Of a stretch of DNA of 56,296 nt, positions 26,111-36,104 are shown in pieces. The stretch comes from CAYQPF01 sp964419225 (GTDB lineage: Bacteria > Cloacimonadota > Cloacimonadia > Cloacimonadales > CAYQPF01): contig CAYQPF010000015.1 of NCBI GenBank assembly GCA_964419225.1, positions 1 to 56,296 of the forward strand. The letters are read 5' to 3'. Within the stretch, counting starts at the first letter, position 1. Each line of letters opens with the position of its first letter. The notes below the pieces were generated by a model that worked only from the letters and a program-made list of their open reading frames with translations, ran no database searches and had not been told where the DNA came from. The position numbers and the translations under genes are program-made.

Positions 26111-27749
26111 AATATTGAAAGATTTAAAAAAGTGTCTGGATAATCTGGAACTTCAATACAATGACAGATTTGTCATTGAAGTTCCCGCTAAACCTGAATA
26201 CGGTGATTTTTCAACCAATGTGGCCCTGGTTTGTTCCAAGATGAATAATATGAAACCCATGGAAATGGCAGAGATCATCATTAAGAAATTTAGCAAGAAT
26301 AAGGACTTTGAGAAGGTTGATATCGTTGCTCCCGGGTTTATCAATATCAAACTCTCAAAAAGTATCTATTACCAAACATTGGTCGATATTTACCATAATC
26401 CCGATGAATATGGAATGTCTGAGCATGGTCAAGGTAAAAAGATTCTTCTGGAATTTGTCAGTGCCAATCCTACAGGTCCTCTGAATATAGTCAGTGCAAG
26501 AGCTGCAGCCTTTGGCGATACACTTTTTCGTATCATGAATCATGTCGGCTATGATGCCACCCGTGAATTCTATATCAATGATGCAGGTAATCAGGTCGAT
26601 ATCCTGGCCGAATCTCTTGAACTTAGATTCAGAGAACTACTCGGAGAACGAATCGGCGATTTCCCCATGGAAGCTTATCATGGTGAATACCTCAAAGATC
26701 TGGCAATTAAATTGAATTCTGCCGAAGGCACTAAATTATTGCATCTTTCTATTACCGACCGTATGGAAAGAATCAAAGAGTTCGCTCTGGAAGAAATTCA
26801 TAATATGCAGCAGGAAAGTCTTCTGAAATTTGAAGTTGAATTTGACAGTTGGGTTTCTGAAAAAACCCTCCGTCAGCAAGGTATCATCGAAGAAGTACTC
26901 AGCTATCTTTATGAAGCTGACTGTACCTACGAAAAAGAAGATGCGATCTGGTTCTGCTCCACAAAATACGGAGATGAGAAAGACCGTGTACTCATGAAAG
27001 CAGATGGTTCCATAACCTACTTTGTGCCGGATCTCGCTTATCACTTAACCAAGTACCAACGCGGATACGACCAGTTAATCGACGTTCTGGGTCCTGACCA
27101 CCATGGTTATGTCCCCCGCATGATGGCAGCCATTAAAGCTCTTAAATACGATGAATCCAAGTTAGAGATAATCTTCCTGCAACAGGTGAACCTTTACGAA
27201 CAGGGTGAAAAAGTGAAGATGTCCAAACGGGCAGGTAAAATTGTCACGATGGATGAACTTATTGATGAAGTCGGCAAAGATGCAGCACGTTATTTCTTCA
27301 TCGACAGAAAGCCCAGTGCTCACTTAAACTTCGATCTTGATCTTGCTAAGAAACAGTCCAGTGAAAATCCTGTCTATTATTGCCAGTACGCTTATGCCCG
27401 TATTTGCAGTATTCAGAAACTTGCCAGGAAAGAAAAGATCATTATCCGCGACTTTGAAGAAAGCAAATTGAAAAAACTTAACCGTGAAGATGAAGTAATG
27501 ATCATTAAAAAAATGATGGAATTCCCTTCAATATTGATCGCAGCAGCCGACAGCAGAGAGCCGCACAGACTGGCTTTCTACGCTCAGGAACTTTCCAGCA
27601 TGTTCCATAAGTACTATCAGAATGCGAAGATAATCAATAAGAAGTCTCCTGAATTATCACAATGCCGTCTTTACTTAGTTACGGCTATAAAAAATGTACT
27701 ACAGATAGCATTTACTCTGATGTCCATCAATGCACCGGAGAAAATGTAA
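26097..27749 (+). CDS. argS: Arginyl-tRNA synthetase
   Basis: The 550-residue class I synthetase has the N-terminal additional domain (VEVPAKPEYGDFSTN), FVSANPTGP, GPDHHGYVPRM and KMSKRAGKIVT (the KMSKS site), plus a DALR-type C-terminal anticodon domain. The HIGH signature is altered: where LHVGH is expected it reads LNIVS. The rest of the chain looks intact, so the enzyme is likely active, and related variants may exist in other lineages. ATG 26097 is preferred, though GTG 26091 in the same frame is possible. It is the last protein gene of the der operon, directly before four tRNAs. Confidence 0.95.
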   Translation: MIKIKILKDLKKCLDNLELQYNDRFVIEVPAKPEYGDFSTNVALVCSKMNNMKPMEMAEIIIKKFSKNKDFEKVDIVAPGFINIKLSKSIYYQTLVDIYHNPDEYGMSEHGQGKKILLEFVSANPTGPLNIVSARAAAFGDTLFRIMNHVGYDATREFYINDAGNQVDILAESLELRFRELLGERIGDFPMEAYHGEYLKDLAIKLNSAEGTKLLHLSITDRMERIKEFALEEIHNMQQESLLKFEVEFDSWVSEKTLRQQGIIEEVLSYLYEADCTYEKEDAIWFCSTKYGDEKDRVLMKADGSITYFVPDLAYHLTKYQRGYDQLIDVLGPDHHGYVPRMMAAIKALKYDESKLEIIFLQQVNLYEQGEKVKMSKRAGKIVTMDELIDEVGKDAARYFFIDRKPSAHLNFDLDLAKKQSSENPVYYCQYAYARICSIQKLARKEKIIIRDFEESKLKKLNREDEVMIIKKMMEFPSILIAAADSREPHRLAFYAQELSSMFHKYYQNAKIINKKSPELSQCRLYLVTAIKNVLQIAFTLMSINAPEKM

Positions 27750-27797
27750 ATAAATCCTTGACACGAAACCAGTGTTCTGGAAGTATGACAATAATAA

Positions 27798-27874
<77 letters not shown>

Positions 27875-27887
27875 TTTTATAAGTGTT

Positions 27888-27964
27888 GGCGGCGTAGCTC
27901 AGCTGGTTAGAGCGTCGGAATCATAATCCGCAGGTCCGGGGTTCAAATCCCTGCGCCGCTACCA
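27888..27964 (+). tRNA. tRNA with anticodon CAT (elongator Met or lysidine Ile2)
   Basis: The 77-nt cloverleaf has encoded CCA, discriminator A73, anticodon CAT and an acceptor stem closed by a G1:U72 wobble. It lacks the initiator G:C run. Elongator Met and Ile2 cannot be separated reliably by eye. Confidence 0.93.
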
Positions 27965-27976
27965 ATAGAATTGTGT

Positions 27977-28053
27977 GCGCCAGTAGCTCAGCCGGATAGA
28001 GCAACAGCCTTCTAAGCTGTGGGTCAGGGGTTCGAATCCCTTCTGGCGTGCCA
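27977..28053 (+). tRNA. tRNA-Arg (TCT)
   Basis: The 77-nt cloverleaf has anticodon TCT, reading AGA/AGG, an encoded CCA and discriminator G73. The acceptor stem again ends in a G1:U72 wobble. It lies directly downstream of argS in the same cluster. Confidence 0.95.
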
Positions 28054-28070
28054 TTTTTTTATTATTATAT

Positions 28071-28146
28071 GGTGGGTGTAGTTCAATGGCAGAGCACCGG
28101 ATTGTGGTTCCGGGCGTTGTGGGTTCGAGTCCCATCTCCCACCCCA
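28071..28146 (+). tRNA. tRNA-His (GTG)
   Basis: The 76-nt tRNA has anticodon GTG, and the extra 5' G(-1) opposite C73 expected for His. CCA is encoded. A U6/U67 mismatch interrupts the acceptor stem. Confidence 0.95.
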
Positions 28147-28168
28147 CTTAATACAAATCAGGCTTCAA

Positions 28169-30550
28169 ATGAATTATTATCAAATAGCTCTTCCAGTATA
28201 TTTTTCCAACAATTTAATTTATTCCTCAAAGCTTGATTTAATCCCCGGCCTACGAGTCATTGTTTCCCTCAATAAAAATCTCCTCACAGGTTTCGTTCAG
28301 GATAAAATTGCTCTCACCGATCTTAAAGACAAATATAAATACAAAGAAATCCAGGAAGTTATAGATCAAACACCTTTACTCCCGGAGAATCTTTTCAAAC
28401 TCGCCCTCTGGATCTCAGAATACTATCATAGCCCTCTGGGTATTGTTCTCAATGCTATGATTCCCTCCAGTTTGAATGTGGAAAATAACTGGGAAGTGAA
28501 ACTTACTGAAATCCTTTCTCACCCTGATCCAATGGCTGAATCTATCCTGAAACTGCTTAATCCTCTTGAATTTACCAAAGTAACCGAATTGCGGGATAAA
28601 ATCACTTCTAATAAATTCTATTATTGGCTGGAAGAATTGGAAAAATCGGGACATCTGCAAATCAAACGAAGTTATGAACATAAATTAAAAAAGAAAGTGG
28701 CTAATTTCATTATCATACAACACATGGATGATATTCCCAGCCTGACTGGTAAGCAGCAATCGGCAATGGACTTGTTCAAGGAGATCGGGGGAGATGTACC
28801 TGTGTCTTCGATCGTAGAAGAAGTCAGTTATGCTATCTTGAAAGCCTTAAGAGAAAAAGGCCTGATCAAAATAGAACCCCGCACGATTTCGGAAATAGAA
28901 ATTGACCTGGGCTCTGTCAGCGAAAAGAAGAACATTACTTATACAGACGAACAACTCAATGTGATTGAGATCCTTAACAACAAACTACATGAAAACAAAT
29001 TTTCCACCTATCTTCTTTATGGAATCACCGGAAGCGGTAAAACAGAGATCTATATCGAACTGATCAAAACCTGTCTGGCCAAAGGTAAGACAGCTCTGAT
29101 GCTGGTACCTGAAATAGCTCTTACACCACAGATGGTCAACAGATTCTTCCAAGCTTTTGAAGAAGGTATCGCTATCTTGCACAGTCATCTCAATGAACGC
29201 CAGAAATGGCAGCAATGGAATAAGATCAAGAATAAGGAATGCCGCATTGTGATCGGTGCCAGGAGTGCTATCTTTGCTCCTTTGGAAAACATTGGTGTGA
29301 TCATTGTTGATGAGGAGCATGAAACGAGTTATAAGCAGGAAAATCAACCTATGTACAACGGGAGAGATACTGCGATAGTCAGAGCCCGCTTCAATAATGC
29401 CCTCTGCGTTCTGGGGAGTGCTACGCCTGCCCTGGAGTCCTGGCTGAATTCGCAGCAGCATAAAAGTGAACTGCTTACTCTTACCAAAAGACCTCTTGAC
29501 ATTACTTTGCCTTCGATCAAACTGATTGACCTGCGGAAGGAAAATCCCGAATCTCTTCTCACAGAAGAACTTGTCAAAACGATCGAAGAAAAACTCCTTA
29601 AAAAAGAACAGGTAATCCTGTTTCAGAATAGAAGAGGACATTCCTCCTTCGTGCAATGCGTCACTTGTGGTAATTTATTAAAATGCCAGGCCTGTGATAT
29701 CAGTCTGACCTTTCACAGCAGGGAGAATGAACTGGTTTGTCATTACTGTGGATATACGCAGAATGTTCCGAGAAACTGCCCTAAATGTAATGGGTATATC
29801 TTCAGTTTTGGAGCTCCCGGGACAGAGAAGATCGAAAAAGAGTTGAAACAGGTTTTTCCTCAGGCACGCATTCTCAGAATGGATGCCGATACTACCCAAA
29901 AAAAAGAATCGTATAATTATATGTTTGACGCAATGCGAAAGGGTGAAGTTGATATTCTGTTAGGAACCCAAATGATTTCTAAAGGACTGGATTTCCCTAA
30001 TGTGACCCTTGTCGGTGTGATTCTGGCAGATATCTCTTTGAATGTGCCAGATTTCAGAGCATCAGAAAGAACCTTTCAGCTTCTGACACAAGTCGCCGGC
30101 CGATCAGGCAGAGGCGATAAAAAAGGTGAAGTGATAATTCAGGCTTACAATCCGGAGCATTATGCTATCCAGTTTGCTTTGAAAAAAGATTTTGCCGGTT
30201 TTGTAAATGAAGAATTGCGTTACCGAAAAGAATTGAAGTATCCACCTTATTATAAAATTGCCAGAATTCTCTTTTCACATCAGGACCTAGAATTTCTTAA
30301 GGATCAGACGGAACAATTTCAAGCTTTCCTGGAGGGATTTAAGATGACTGTTCTTAAACAGAATGTACATATTCTGGGGATTGTCCCTGCCCCCTTGACA
30401 AAAATTAATAATGTCTATAGATTTCATTTGATCATCAAAGCAGAAACAGCTCAATCTCTAAATTCTGTGGTCAACTACCTGAAGGAAAAACTTGTCCTCT
30501 CTACCCAGATCAGAATGAGCGTTGATATAGATCCGATTACGTTGCTGTAA
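28169..30550 (+). CDS. priA: Primosomal protein N' (replication restart helicase PriA)
   Basis: The 793-residue protein reloads the replisome at stalled forks. After the N-terminal DNA-binding region come Walker A YGITGSGKTEIY (about 284-295), the DEEH box (VDEEHETSYKQ) and GSATPALESW. Eight Cys in four CxxC pairs (CVTC, CQAC, CHYC, CPKC) form the zinc-binding sites inserted in the helicase. RSGRGDKKGEVIIQ is motif VI. It starts 22 nt after tRNA-His without a strong ribosome site. Confidence 0.96.
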   Translation: MNYYQIALPVYFSNNLIYSSKLDLIPGLRVIVSLNKNLLTGFVQDKIALTDLKDKYKYKEIQEVIDQTPLLPENLFKLALWISEYYHSPLGIVLNAMIPSSLNVENNWEVKLTEILSHPDPMAESILKLLNPLEFTKVTELRDKITSNKFYYWLEELEKSGHLQIKRSYEHKLKKKVANFIIIQHMDDIPSLTGKQQSAMDLFKEIGGDVPVSSIVEEVSYAILKALREKGLIKIEPRTISEIEIDLGSVSEKKNITYTDEQLNVIEILNNKLHENKFSTYLLYGITGSGKTEIYIELIKTCLAKGKTALMLVPEIALTPQMVNRFFQAFEEGIAILHSHLNERQKWQQWNKIKNKECRIVIGARSAIFAPLENIGVIIVDEEHETSYKQENQPMYNGRDTAIVRARFNNALCVLGSATPALESWLNSQQHKSELLTLTKRPLDITLPSIKLIDLRKENPESLLTEELVKTIEEKLLKKEQVILFQNRRGHSSFVQCVTCGNLLKCQACDISLTFHSRENELVCHYCGYTQNVPRNCPKCNGYIFSFGAPGTEKIEKELKQVFPQARILRMDADTTQKKESYNYMFDAMRKGEVDILLGTQMISKGLDFPNVTLVGVILADISLNVPDFRASERTFQLLTQVAGRSGRGDKKGEVIIQAYNPEHYAIQFALKKDFAGFVNEELRYRKELKYPPYYKIARILFSHQDLEFLKDQTEQFQAFLEGFKMTVLKQNVHILGIVPAPLTKINNVYRFHLIIKAETAQSLNSVVNYLKEKLVLSTQIRMSVDIDPITLL

Positions 30551-30564
30551 GTGTAGCTGCAGTT

Positions 30565-30588
30565 AAAAAAAGGCATCAATCCCTGCCT
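30565..30588 (-). terminator. Probable intrinsic terminator after corA
   Basis: On the minus strand, aggca and tgcct form a 5-bp stem with an 8-nt loop followed by seven T. The short stem makes it moderate. Confidence 0.45.
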
Positions 30589-30612
30589 CTAATCTACTTT
30601 TCCGATAAGCAA

Positions 30613-30656
30613 TAAATTCTGCCTCTTTAACCGACGAGACATCGGTTATTCCCAAT
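30613..30656 (+). repeat. Covarying hairpin element, copy 2
   Basis: It has attctgcctcttt, then a stem aaccgacg/catcggtt around a 3-nt loop with core gacgagacatc (one mismatch in the stem), then attcccaa. It matches the reverse complement of 17468-17510 over about 40 bp, with differences concentrated in paired stem positions. Confidence 0.55.
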
Positions 30657-30657
30657 C

Positions 30658-31716
30658 TTAAAACCATTTTTTCTTCTTGAATTGATAAAGCATGAATCCC
30701 ACAATCAGCAGCATAATAATCCATAGAACCGGATAACTCCATTTCCAGCCAAGCTCTGGCAGATACTTGAAATTCATGCCATACACCCCGGCTAAAAAAG
30801 TAAGGGGGATGAAGATGGTAGAAATGATTGTCAGAACTTTCATGATAGCATTCATTCGGATATTGAGATTACTGAAATGCAGGTCATGCAGTCCTGCTAA
30901 ATAGTCTTTCAAAGTTTCTATGTTATCTGTAAGTCTCAGAATATGATCATAGATGTCCTGATAGTAAATTGTAAGATCATCTTTGAAGAATGGGATTTCT
31001 TTTCTGAGAATCTTGTTCAATATCTCTCTCCAGGGATAAATGATCTTACGCAGAAGGATCAATTCTCTTTTCAGGTGATGCACGGTCCCTGTAGGATTGT
31101 TGTTATTTCTCAGGATTTGAGCATGCAGTTCTTCCAGTTGATCTTCCACTTTCTCTAAAGCCAGAAAATAATGGTCTGTGATATTATCGAGAATCATGTA
31201 AACAAGATAGTTAGAACCCATCGTAGCAATTCTGCTTTTCTCATTAATTAATCTTTTGTAAATGAACTCAAAAATATCATCTTCTTTCTTTTCACTGACT
31301 GTTATCAAATAATTTTCGTGAAAGACAATTCCTATTTGCTCAACTGCTAACTTGTTTTTATTCACATGCGTAGCTTTCACAAATATGGCCTGATTAGTCT
31401 CAAAGTCCTCCAGTTTCGTGCGCTCTTCTGTATTGATCAAATCTTCGCCCAATAAAGCATTAAGCTGAAACTTATCTATTAACTGACTGACTACCTCAGG
31501 GGCAGGAATTCCATCCAAATCAAACCAGACGAATTTCTGTTTATCTTCTTCATTATATTCTATTTGCTCGACAACTTCTGTAGTGAAACTGTCCTTCTCA
31601 AAAACAGTTCTGCGTATAATGGAATTGGCTTCTTTCTTACCAATATGAATCTTTGAACCGGGAGCATGCCCGATTTTCTTGGAAGAAGATTTCGTTATTC
31701 TGTGATAGTTAAACAT
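30658..31716 (-). CDS. corA: Magnesium/cobalt transporter CorA
   Basis: The 352-residue protein has the long cytoplasmic funnel domain of CorA and two C-terminal transmembrane helices. The GMN selectivity motif (YGMNF, near residue 315) lies at the end of the first helix, and the chain ends in a basic KKKKWF tail. It passes divalent metal ions across the inner membrane. It is monocistronic and convergent with priA. Confidence 0.96.
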   Translation of the reverse strand: MFNYHRITKSSSKKIGHAPGSKIHIGKKEANSIIRRTVFEKDSFTTEVVEQIEYNEEDKQKFVWFDLDGIPAPEVVSQLIDKFQLNALLGEDLINTEERTKLEDFETNQAIFVKATHVNKNKLAVEQIGIVFHENYLITVSEKKEDDIFEFIYKRLINEKSRIATMGSNYLVYMILDNITDHYFLALEKVEDQLEELHAQILRNNNNPTGTVHHLKRELILLRKIIYPWREILNKILRKEIPFFKDDLTIYYQDIYDHILRLTDNIETLKDYLAGLHDLHFSNLNIRMNAIMKVLTIISTIFIPLTFLAGVYGMNFKYLPELGWKWSYPVLWIIMLLIVGFMLYQFKKKKWF

Positions 31717-31988
31717 ATTATCCTTCTTTACCAGTAGGGAACGGTTTTAAACCGTTCTGAAAAATGCTAATGCATGTTGCAAATATAACCAACAAGGGTT
31801 TAAATATTTGATGAGTAAATTCTCCTCTAGAGAGGAGTACCCGCGAAGCGGGGGAGGTGTGTTATACCTTCTTAAACTCATTACTCTCTTTAAACTCTTA
31901 TTCAATCTGACTATTAAAAACTTATCAGGTTTCCCTTTTTGTGTTTTTTGAGCCTTGTGTGGCTATTACACTTTGGGGAGAGACTCCG
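31717..31988. repeat. 272-bp gap with hairpin repeats
   Basis: Positions 31820-31862 hold ctcctctagagaggag followed by a cccgcgaagcggg hairpin and gaggtgtg. The second half of this element recurs as a variant (gagtacccacgcagtgggg) at 45047-45076. I see no gene. Confidence 0.5.
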
Positions 31989-34580
31989 TTATTTCAAGAT
32001 CAGGAATTTCTGACACTTCTCATTCTTATGACTGCTGACTTTATACAAATAAACCCCGGAACTGATCTTCCTACCACTGTCATCCAATCCGTTCCAAATG
32101 ATTTTATTCAGACCTTTATTCAGATTCGGTGTGAAGATGGATTTGACCTTCTGTCCTTTTATATTGAAGATCTCGATCTTCACATTGTCTTTTGCAGGTA
32201 AGGTAATGGCAAAGGATAGTCCGGATTTGGCATCTGACTTAAATCCAAAGGGATTGGGATAAACACTTGCCGAGAAAACAGGGGCAGCTACCTGATCAGA
32301 ATTGCCGATGATATCAATGATAATGCTGGGGGAATACGGTGATTCATAAGTGTTATTGGAGGCCGAGATCCAATATGTATAAACTTGTGAAAGATCTGTG
32401 ACGGTATAGGAATTTTCTGCCATAGTTGTTGTGGCGATTATCACACCATTCCGGTAAATATTGTATCCAACATAGGGGAGAGTATAAGCAGCCGGGGGAT
32501 CCCAACTGAGCACTGCATAAGTAGGATTGTCATAAATCAAAGCTGTGAGATTATTGGGATAGTTTTCCAGTTCCAGTTCATGATAAGTCCATATATTGGA
32601 ATTTGCCAGAGGAAAATAGCCTTCGCCTCCGTTGATCAATGACTCACAGAGTATGGTTTTTTCTGTTAAGCAGTAATTAGCATAAGTTCTTGTTTGAACA
32701 ATACCCAGATCGTGGGCCAGCCATAATTTGCCTTTTTTTGAGTTATCAGGATTGGTGAAATCAATTCTGTAAGCTTCCTGTGCACCTGAAGGAAGTGCAA
32801 GAGTATCTATTTCCACAACATTAGCTTGATAAGTTATTAACTGTCCGTTTTCCAGATCTGTGACTGTCCAGGACTGCCCTAAAGCCAGTTCATGAGTCTT
32901 CAGCCAGTTCCCGCCGTTTTCCACTAATAATGTATCCCACTCACCATCGACCTTATATGCAAAACCAAATACTTTCAAATATTGACCTTCTTGATACAAA
33001 AGAGCTTTCTTATGAGGAACCCCAAATGTCTTATAGAAGGTCATTGGGTATATTGTCTTATTCTGTGTGACGAAGCTTTCGCCCAACCAGGCAATTTGCT
33101 TAGGATAGTCTGCAGCAATGTTCAGATTAATGTTACTCAGGGTATCTCCGGTAACCAAAGTGAGCTCAATGGGATTAAGGAATCCGCCATGCATTGCAGC
33201 TCCGGCAATATTACCCGGATTGGCAGAAGAAAAAGCCTGTGCGATCAGATAGTAATTACCTGTATGTGTTGTCGTATAAGTGAAGGCTCCCGTATTGGTT
33301 AAGATCAGAGTGTCACAAATTTGATAAGTATAAGGTTCCATGATACAGATCTGATAAGTATCGTAATTACCATCACTGCTCAATACACCTTGTATCGTAC
33401 TCACCTGCTGTGGAGGGGAATATATGGGAAGATAATCCACTATGCCGTAGGCTGCCTCATCCAATCCATCCTGAATTGTCTGATCGATAACAGCCGGATC
33501 TGTACTGTCCCAAATATTGTTTTCAGCTTTGAGATTAGCCACAGACAGATTATAAACACTATGGGTTACTAACGATTCATCTATATTCTGAGCAATAGTA
33601 TTCATGCCGTCATCACCGGGATAATCATTGGTCAGATCACCCAGGTTGGCTGTAGCACCCTGTACTATATAGAACCCGGTAAAGTTATGAGTGATTGTAT
33701 TCTGCATAAAAGTGGGATTAGAGTCGGCTCCGCTGAGCATTACACCTGCACCGGAATTGGGATTCCCCGTGATAAAATTGTAGCTGATATCGTTGTTTGT
33801 AAAAGTCCCCGATGCATGCAGTAAATAGACTCCTGTCAGATTATAGTTGATAATATTGTTCTCAACAATCGGATTAATTGCACTGGTTCCTGTTAAATCC
33901 CAGGCTGAAATCCCCTGCTTAAGATTGTGATGAATGTTATTATTGCGGATCGTAGGGTTGTTGGTTGTAGTTGTACCCTGATTGCTTAACTGGATTGCTG
34001 CGTAGAACTGGGTTCCTGTCCCGCAGTTATATACTTCGCAACTATCGATCAAGGTATTACCGGCTTCTACGATATAAATCCCGTTCCGGACGAATCCGTG
34101 GATCTTGCTTGTTTTTATGACCATTGGCGGAGGATTTGTCTCACTTAAAGCCATGAGATTAAAACCTCTGTTACCATTGGAGACTTCAGATTTGCTAATG
34201 ATGAATTTCCCACTGACCGAATTAATCCCCGTGTCAGCCTTGTTAATTAAACAATGGGTAAAAAGACTTGCCTGCTGAGAATTCTCGAGGCGAATTCCCT
34301 GCCACATCGCAGCGACAGTGTTGGAAAAACGGATTGAATCATTCTCGGTTCCAATAGCAAAAAGCTGACCAATTACATTTATCTGATAATTTCCGTTGAT
34401 AACTACATTAACTCCTGGATAAATGACCAAAGTATCTCCGGAAGGAACAGTTATGGTCCCCGTAACATTGTATGGATTATTGTCAGGAGTCCAGGAACCT
34501 GACTGATTTCCTGTCACATTGATCCCCATTAAAGCTGTACATATCCCTGCAAAAAGTAAAAATATAATAATGTTTTTCAT
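31989..34580 (-). CDS. Secreted parallel beta-helix protein with C-terminal sorting domain
   Basis: The 863-residue protein starts with a signal peptide, MKNIIIFLLFAGICTALMG. The first 400 residues are rich in short N-x-I and NNI turns (NNNIHHNL, ENNIINYNL, NTITHNF) typical of right-handed parallel beta-helices. A fibronectin type III-like segment (about 690-780) follows. The last 80 residues run from SVYPNPFGFKS to SSGVYLYKVS, a FlgD-like / type IX secretion (type A) sorting domain. It is probably exported to the surface. Start: ATG 34580, because the GGAGG that overlaps an upstream in-frame ATG (34592) is its ribosome site. Confidence 0.88.
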   Translation of the reverse strand: MKNIIIFLLFAGICTALMGINVTGNQSGSWTPDNNPYNVTGTITVPSGDTLVIYPGVNVVINGNYQINVIGQLFAIGTENDSIRFSNTVAAMWQGIRLENSQQASLFTHCLINKADTGINSVSGKFIISKSEVSNGNRGFNLMALSETNPPPMVIKTSKIHGFVRNGIYIVEAGNTLIDSCEVYNCGTGTQFYAAIQLSNQGTTTTNNPTIRNNNIHHNLKQGISAWDLTGTSAINPIVENNIINYNLTGVYLLHASGTFTNNDISYNFITGNPNSGAGVMLSGADSNPTFMQNTITHNFTGFYIVQGATANLGDLTNDYPGDDGMNTIAQNIDESLVTHSVYNLSVANLKAENNIWDSTDPAVIDQTIQDGLDEAAYGIVDYLPIYSPPQQVSTIQGVLSSDGNYDTYQICIMEPYTYQICDTLILTNTGAFTYTTTHTGNYYLIAQAFSSANPGNIAGAAMHGGFLNPIELTLVTGDTLSNINLNIAADYPKQIAWLGESFVTQNKTIYPMTFYKTFGVPHKKALLYQEGQYLKVFGFAYKVDGEWDTLLVENGGNWLKTHELALGQSWTVTDLENGQLITYQANVVEIDTLALPSGAQEAYRIDFTNPDNSKKGKLWLAHDLGIVQTRTYANYCLTEKTILCESLINGGEGYFPLANSNIWTYHELELENYPNNLTALIYDNPTYAVLSWDPPAAYTLPYVGYNIYRNGVIIATTTMAENSYTVTDLSQVYTYWISASNNTYESPYSPSIIIDIIGNSDQVAAPVFSASVYPNPFGFKSDAKSGLSFAITLPAKDNVKIEIFNIKGQKVKSIFTPNLNKGLNKIIWNGLDDSGRKISSGVYLYKVSSHKNEKCQKFLILK

Positions 34581-34628
34581 TGTTCCTCCCATTTAGGTGT
34601 TTCTTCTTCCCCCATTAATAATTAATAA

Positions 34629-35552
34629 TTACTTAAGTAGATTATACGTATTTTCCAGCACTGTTAATAAGCTTTGACACAAATCCTTATCCTTGATCCG
34701 GGCTGCTACTTCCAGTTCAAAAAGCTGATTTTGGATTTCTTTCACCCTTAAATTTGCTGCTGCACCTTTTAAACTGTGACAATGATGACCAAGTGCTTCA
34801 AAATTATTGTCCTGAATATGAATTCCCATTTCTTTGATGGAATTTCCAAAATACTCCATGAAATCCTGCCATAACTCTAAAGCCATCACTTTGTCTAAAT
34901 GAAGTTCATGACTGATCCGGTCGATCAATACATTAGAGCGTAAAACCAGAGAATTTACATACTGATCGGCGTGATTTTCATCATATCCATCCAGCCATTT
35001 AAAGACCATTGTCAGTAGTTCTTTCGTATCGAAGGTCTTATCCAGATAATCATCCATACCTGCTTTCAGACAAAAGTCTCGGGAACTTTCAAAAGCATTG
35101 GCCGATAATGCGATAATAGGTGTATGTCGATTGTCTTTCTCATAACCTCTGATAGTTTGAGTAGCCTTGAATCCGTTCATCGTGGGCATTAAACAATCCA
35201 TCAGGATCAGATCATAATCTTTCCGCAAATACTTCAAGACCGCTTCTTCTCCATTGTTGGCTATGTCACAGAGAAATCCAGCCTGATGGAGGATCTGAGT
35301 TATCAGCTTCTGACTGACTTTATTATCTTCAGCTAAAAGGATCTTGATATTACTGGCGATCAATTTTTCTCTGGCGTGGAATGCTTCTTGGGCTATTTGA
35401 GCTTGCAGATCTGTTATTTCATTCTTTATGGCACTCTTGTCTTCCATATTTAAAATTTGGTTTTGCAAATTCTCTACATATTCCTTAACCAGAGTATTTT
35501 TCTGCATTAATTCGACCAATTCCCGGGGCATACCAATACTTGAATTCTCCAT
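34629..35552 (-). CDS. Receiver - Hpt phosphorelay protein
   Basis: The 307-residue protein has a coiled-coil-like N-terminus (about 1-65), then a receiver domain (about 68-190) with LAEDN, the phosphoacceptor Asp in LILMDCLMPTMNG, ALSAN and DKTF. A C-terminal Hpt domain follows, with HCHSLKGAAANL (about 255-266) carrying the phosphoacceptor His. There is no kinase domain and no output domain, so it is a phosphorelay intermediate that needs a separate kinase. The start at ATG 35552 has a GAGAGG ribosome site. No partner is adjacent; the giant kinases at the left of the window are candidates by inference only. Confidence 0.9.
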   Translation of the reverse strand: MENSSIGMPRELVELMQKNTLVKEYVENLQNQILNMEDKSAIKNEITDLQAQIAQEAFHAREKLIASNIKILLAEDNKVSQKLITQILHQAGFLCDIANNGEEAVLKYLRKDYDLILMDCLMPTMNGFKATQTIRGYEKDNRHTPIIALSANAFESSRDFCLKAGMDDYLDKTFDTKELLTMVFKWLDGYDENHADQYVNSLVLRSNVLIDRISHELHLDKVMALELWQDFMEYFGNSIKEMGIHIQDNNFEALGHHCHSLKGAAANLRVKEIQNQLFELEVAARIKDKDLCQSLLTVLENTYNLLK

Positions 35553-35609
35553 AAATACCTCTCTAATTCTTCTGAGGAATAATTTATAATAATAACACAA
35601 GATTGTCAA

Positions 35610-36029
35610 TTTATTCTTTCCGGGTAACTGCTCATGTACTTCTTTAAAGAGAAGAGATTGTCTCTCACGGAGTTCACAGAGGTCACGGAGAGTAACAAAA
35701 AATTATATAAGTTAAAAAATTGAGATAAATTGTTAATATTTTCTTTCTCGAACTCTGTGTCCACTGTGTGCTCTGTGAGAAATAATCCAGATAAAGAATG
35801 TTTAGAGATTGTCTCTCACGGAGTTCACTGAGGTCACGGAGAGTACCAAGAAATAAGATACTTTCTTAAATTCAGAGCTCATGTCCTATGTTAAAAACAT
35901 CTTTCTTTTTTTGGAACAAAAACTTTCAAACCCGTGTCTATCCGCGTTTTTCGCGTTGATCCGCGTTCTATTAAGCGTCTCTTTGCTCTGACAAATAAAA
36001 AAGCCTCTCCCGAAGGAAAGGCTTTAATA
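35610..36029. repeat. Gap with cacggag-type dispersed repeats
   Basis: About 35656-35702 and 35811-35855 are near-identical copies of a tctctcacggagttcac-type repeat; an inverted relative lies between them (about 35741-35785) and another relative at 40436-40475. About 35930-35984 is an inverted copy of the agaacgcggat repeat of 17309-17360. No gene is seen. Confidence 0.6.
35996..36026 (-). terminator. Intrinsic terminator after tRNA-Asn
   Basis: On the minus strand, aaagcctttcc and ggagaggcttt form a stem closed by a ttcg tetraloop, followed by T residues, immediately 3' of the tRNA. Confidence 0.8.
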
Positions 36030-36104
36030 TGGCTCCTGAAGAGGGATTCGAACCCCCGACCTAGTGGTTAACAGCCACCCGCTCTACCGCTGAGCTATTC
36101 AGGA
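36030..36104 (-). tRNA. tRNA-Asn (GTT)
   Basis: The 75-nt cloverleaf on the minus strand has anticodon GTT, discriminator G73 and an encoded CCA. Its acceptor stem is fully paired. Confidence 0.95.
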
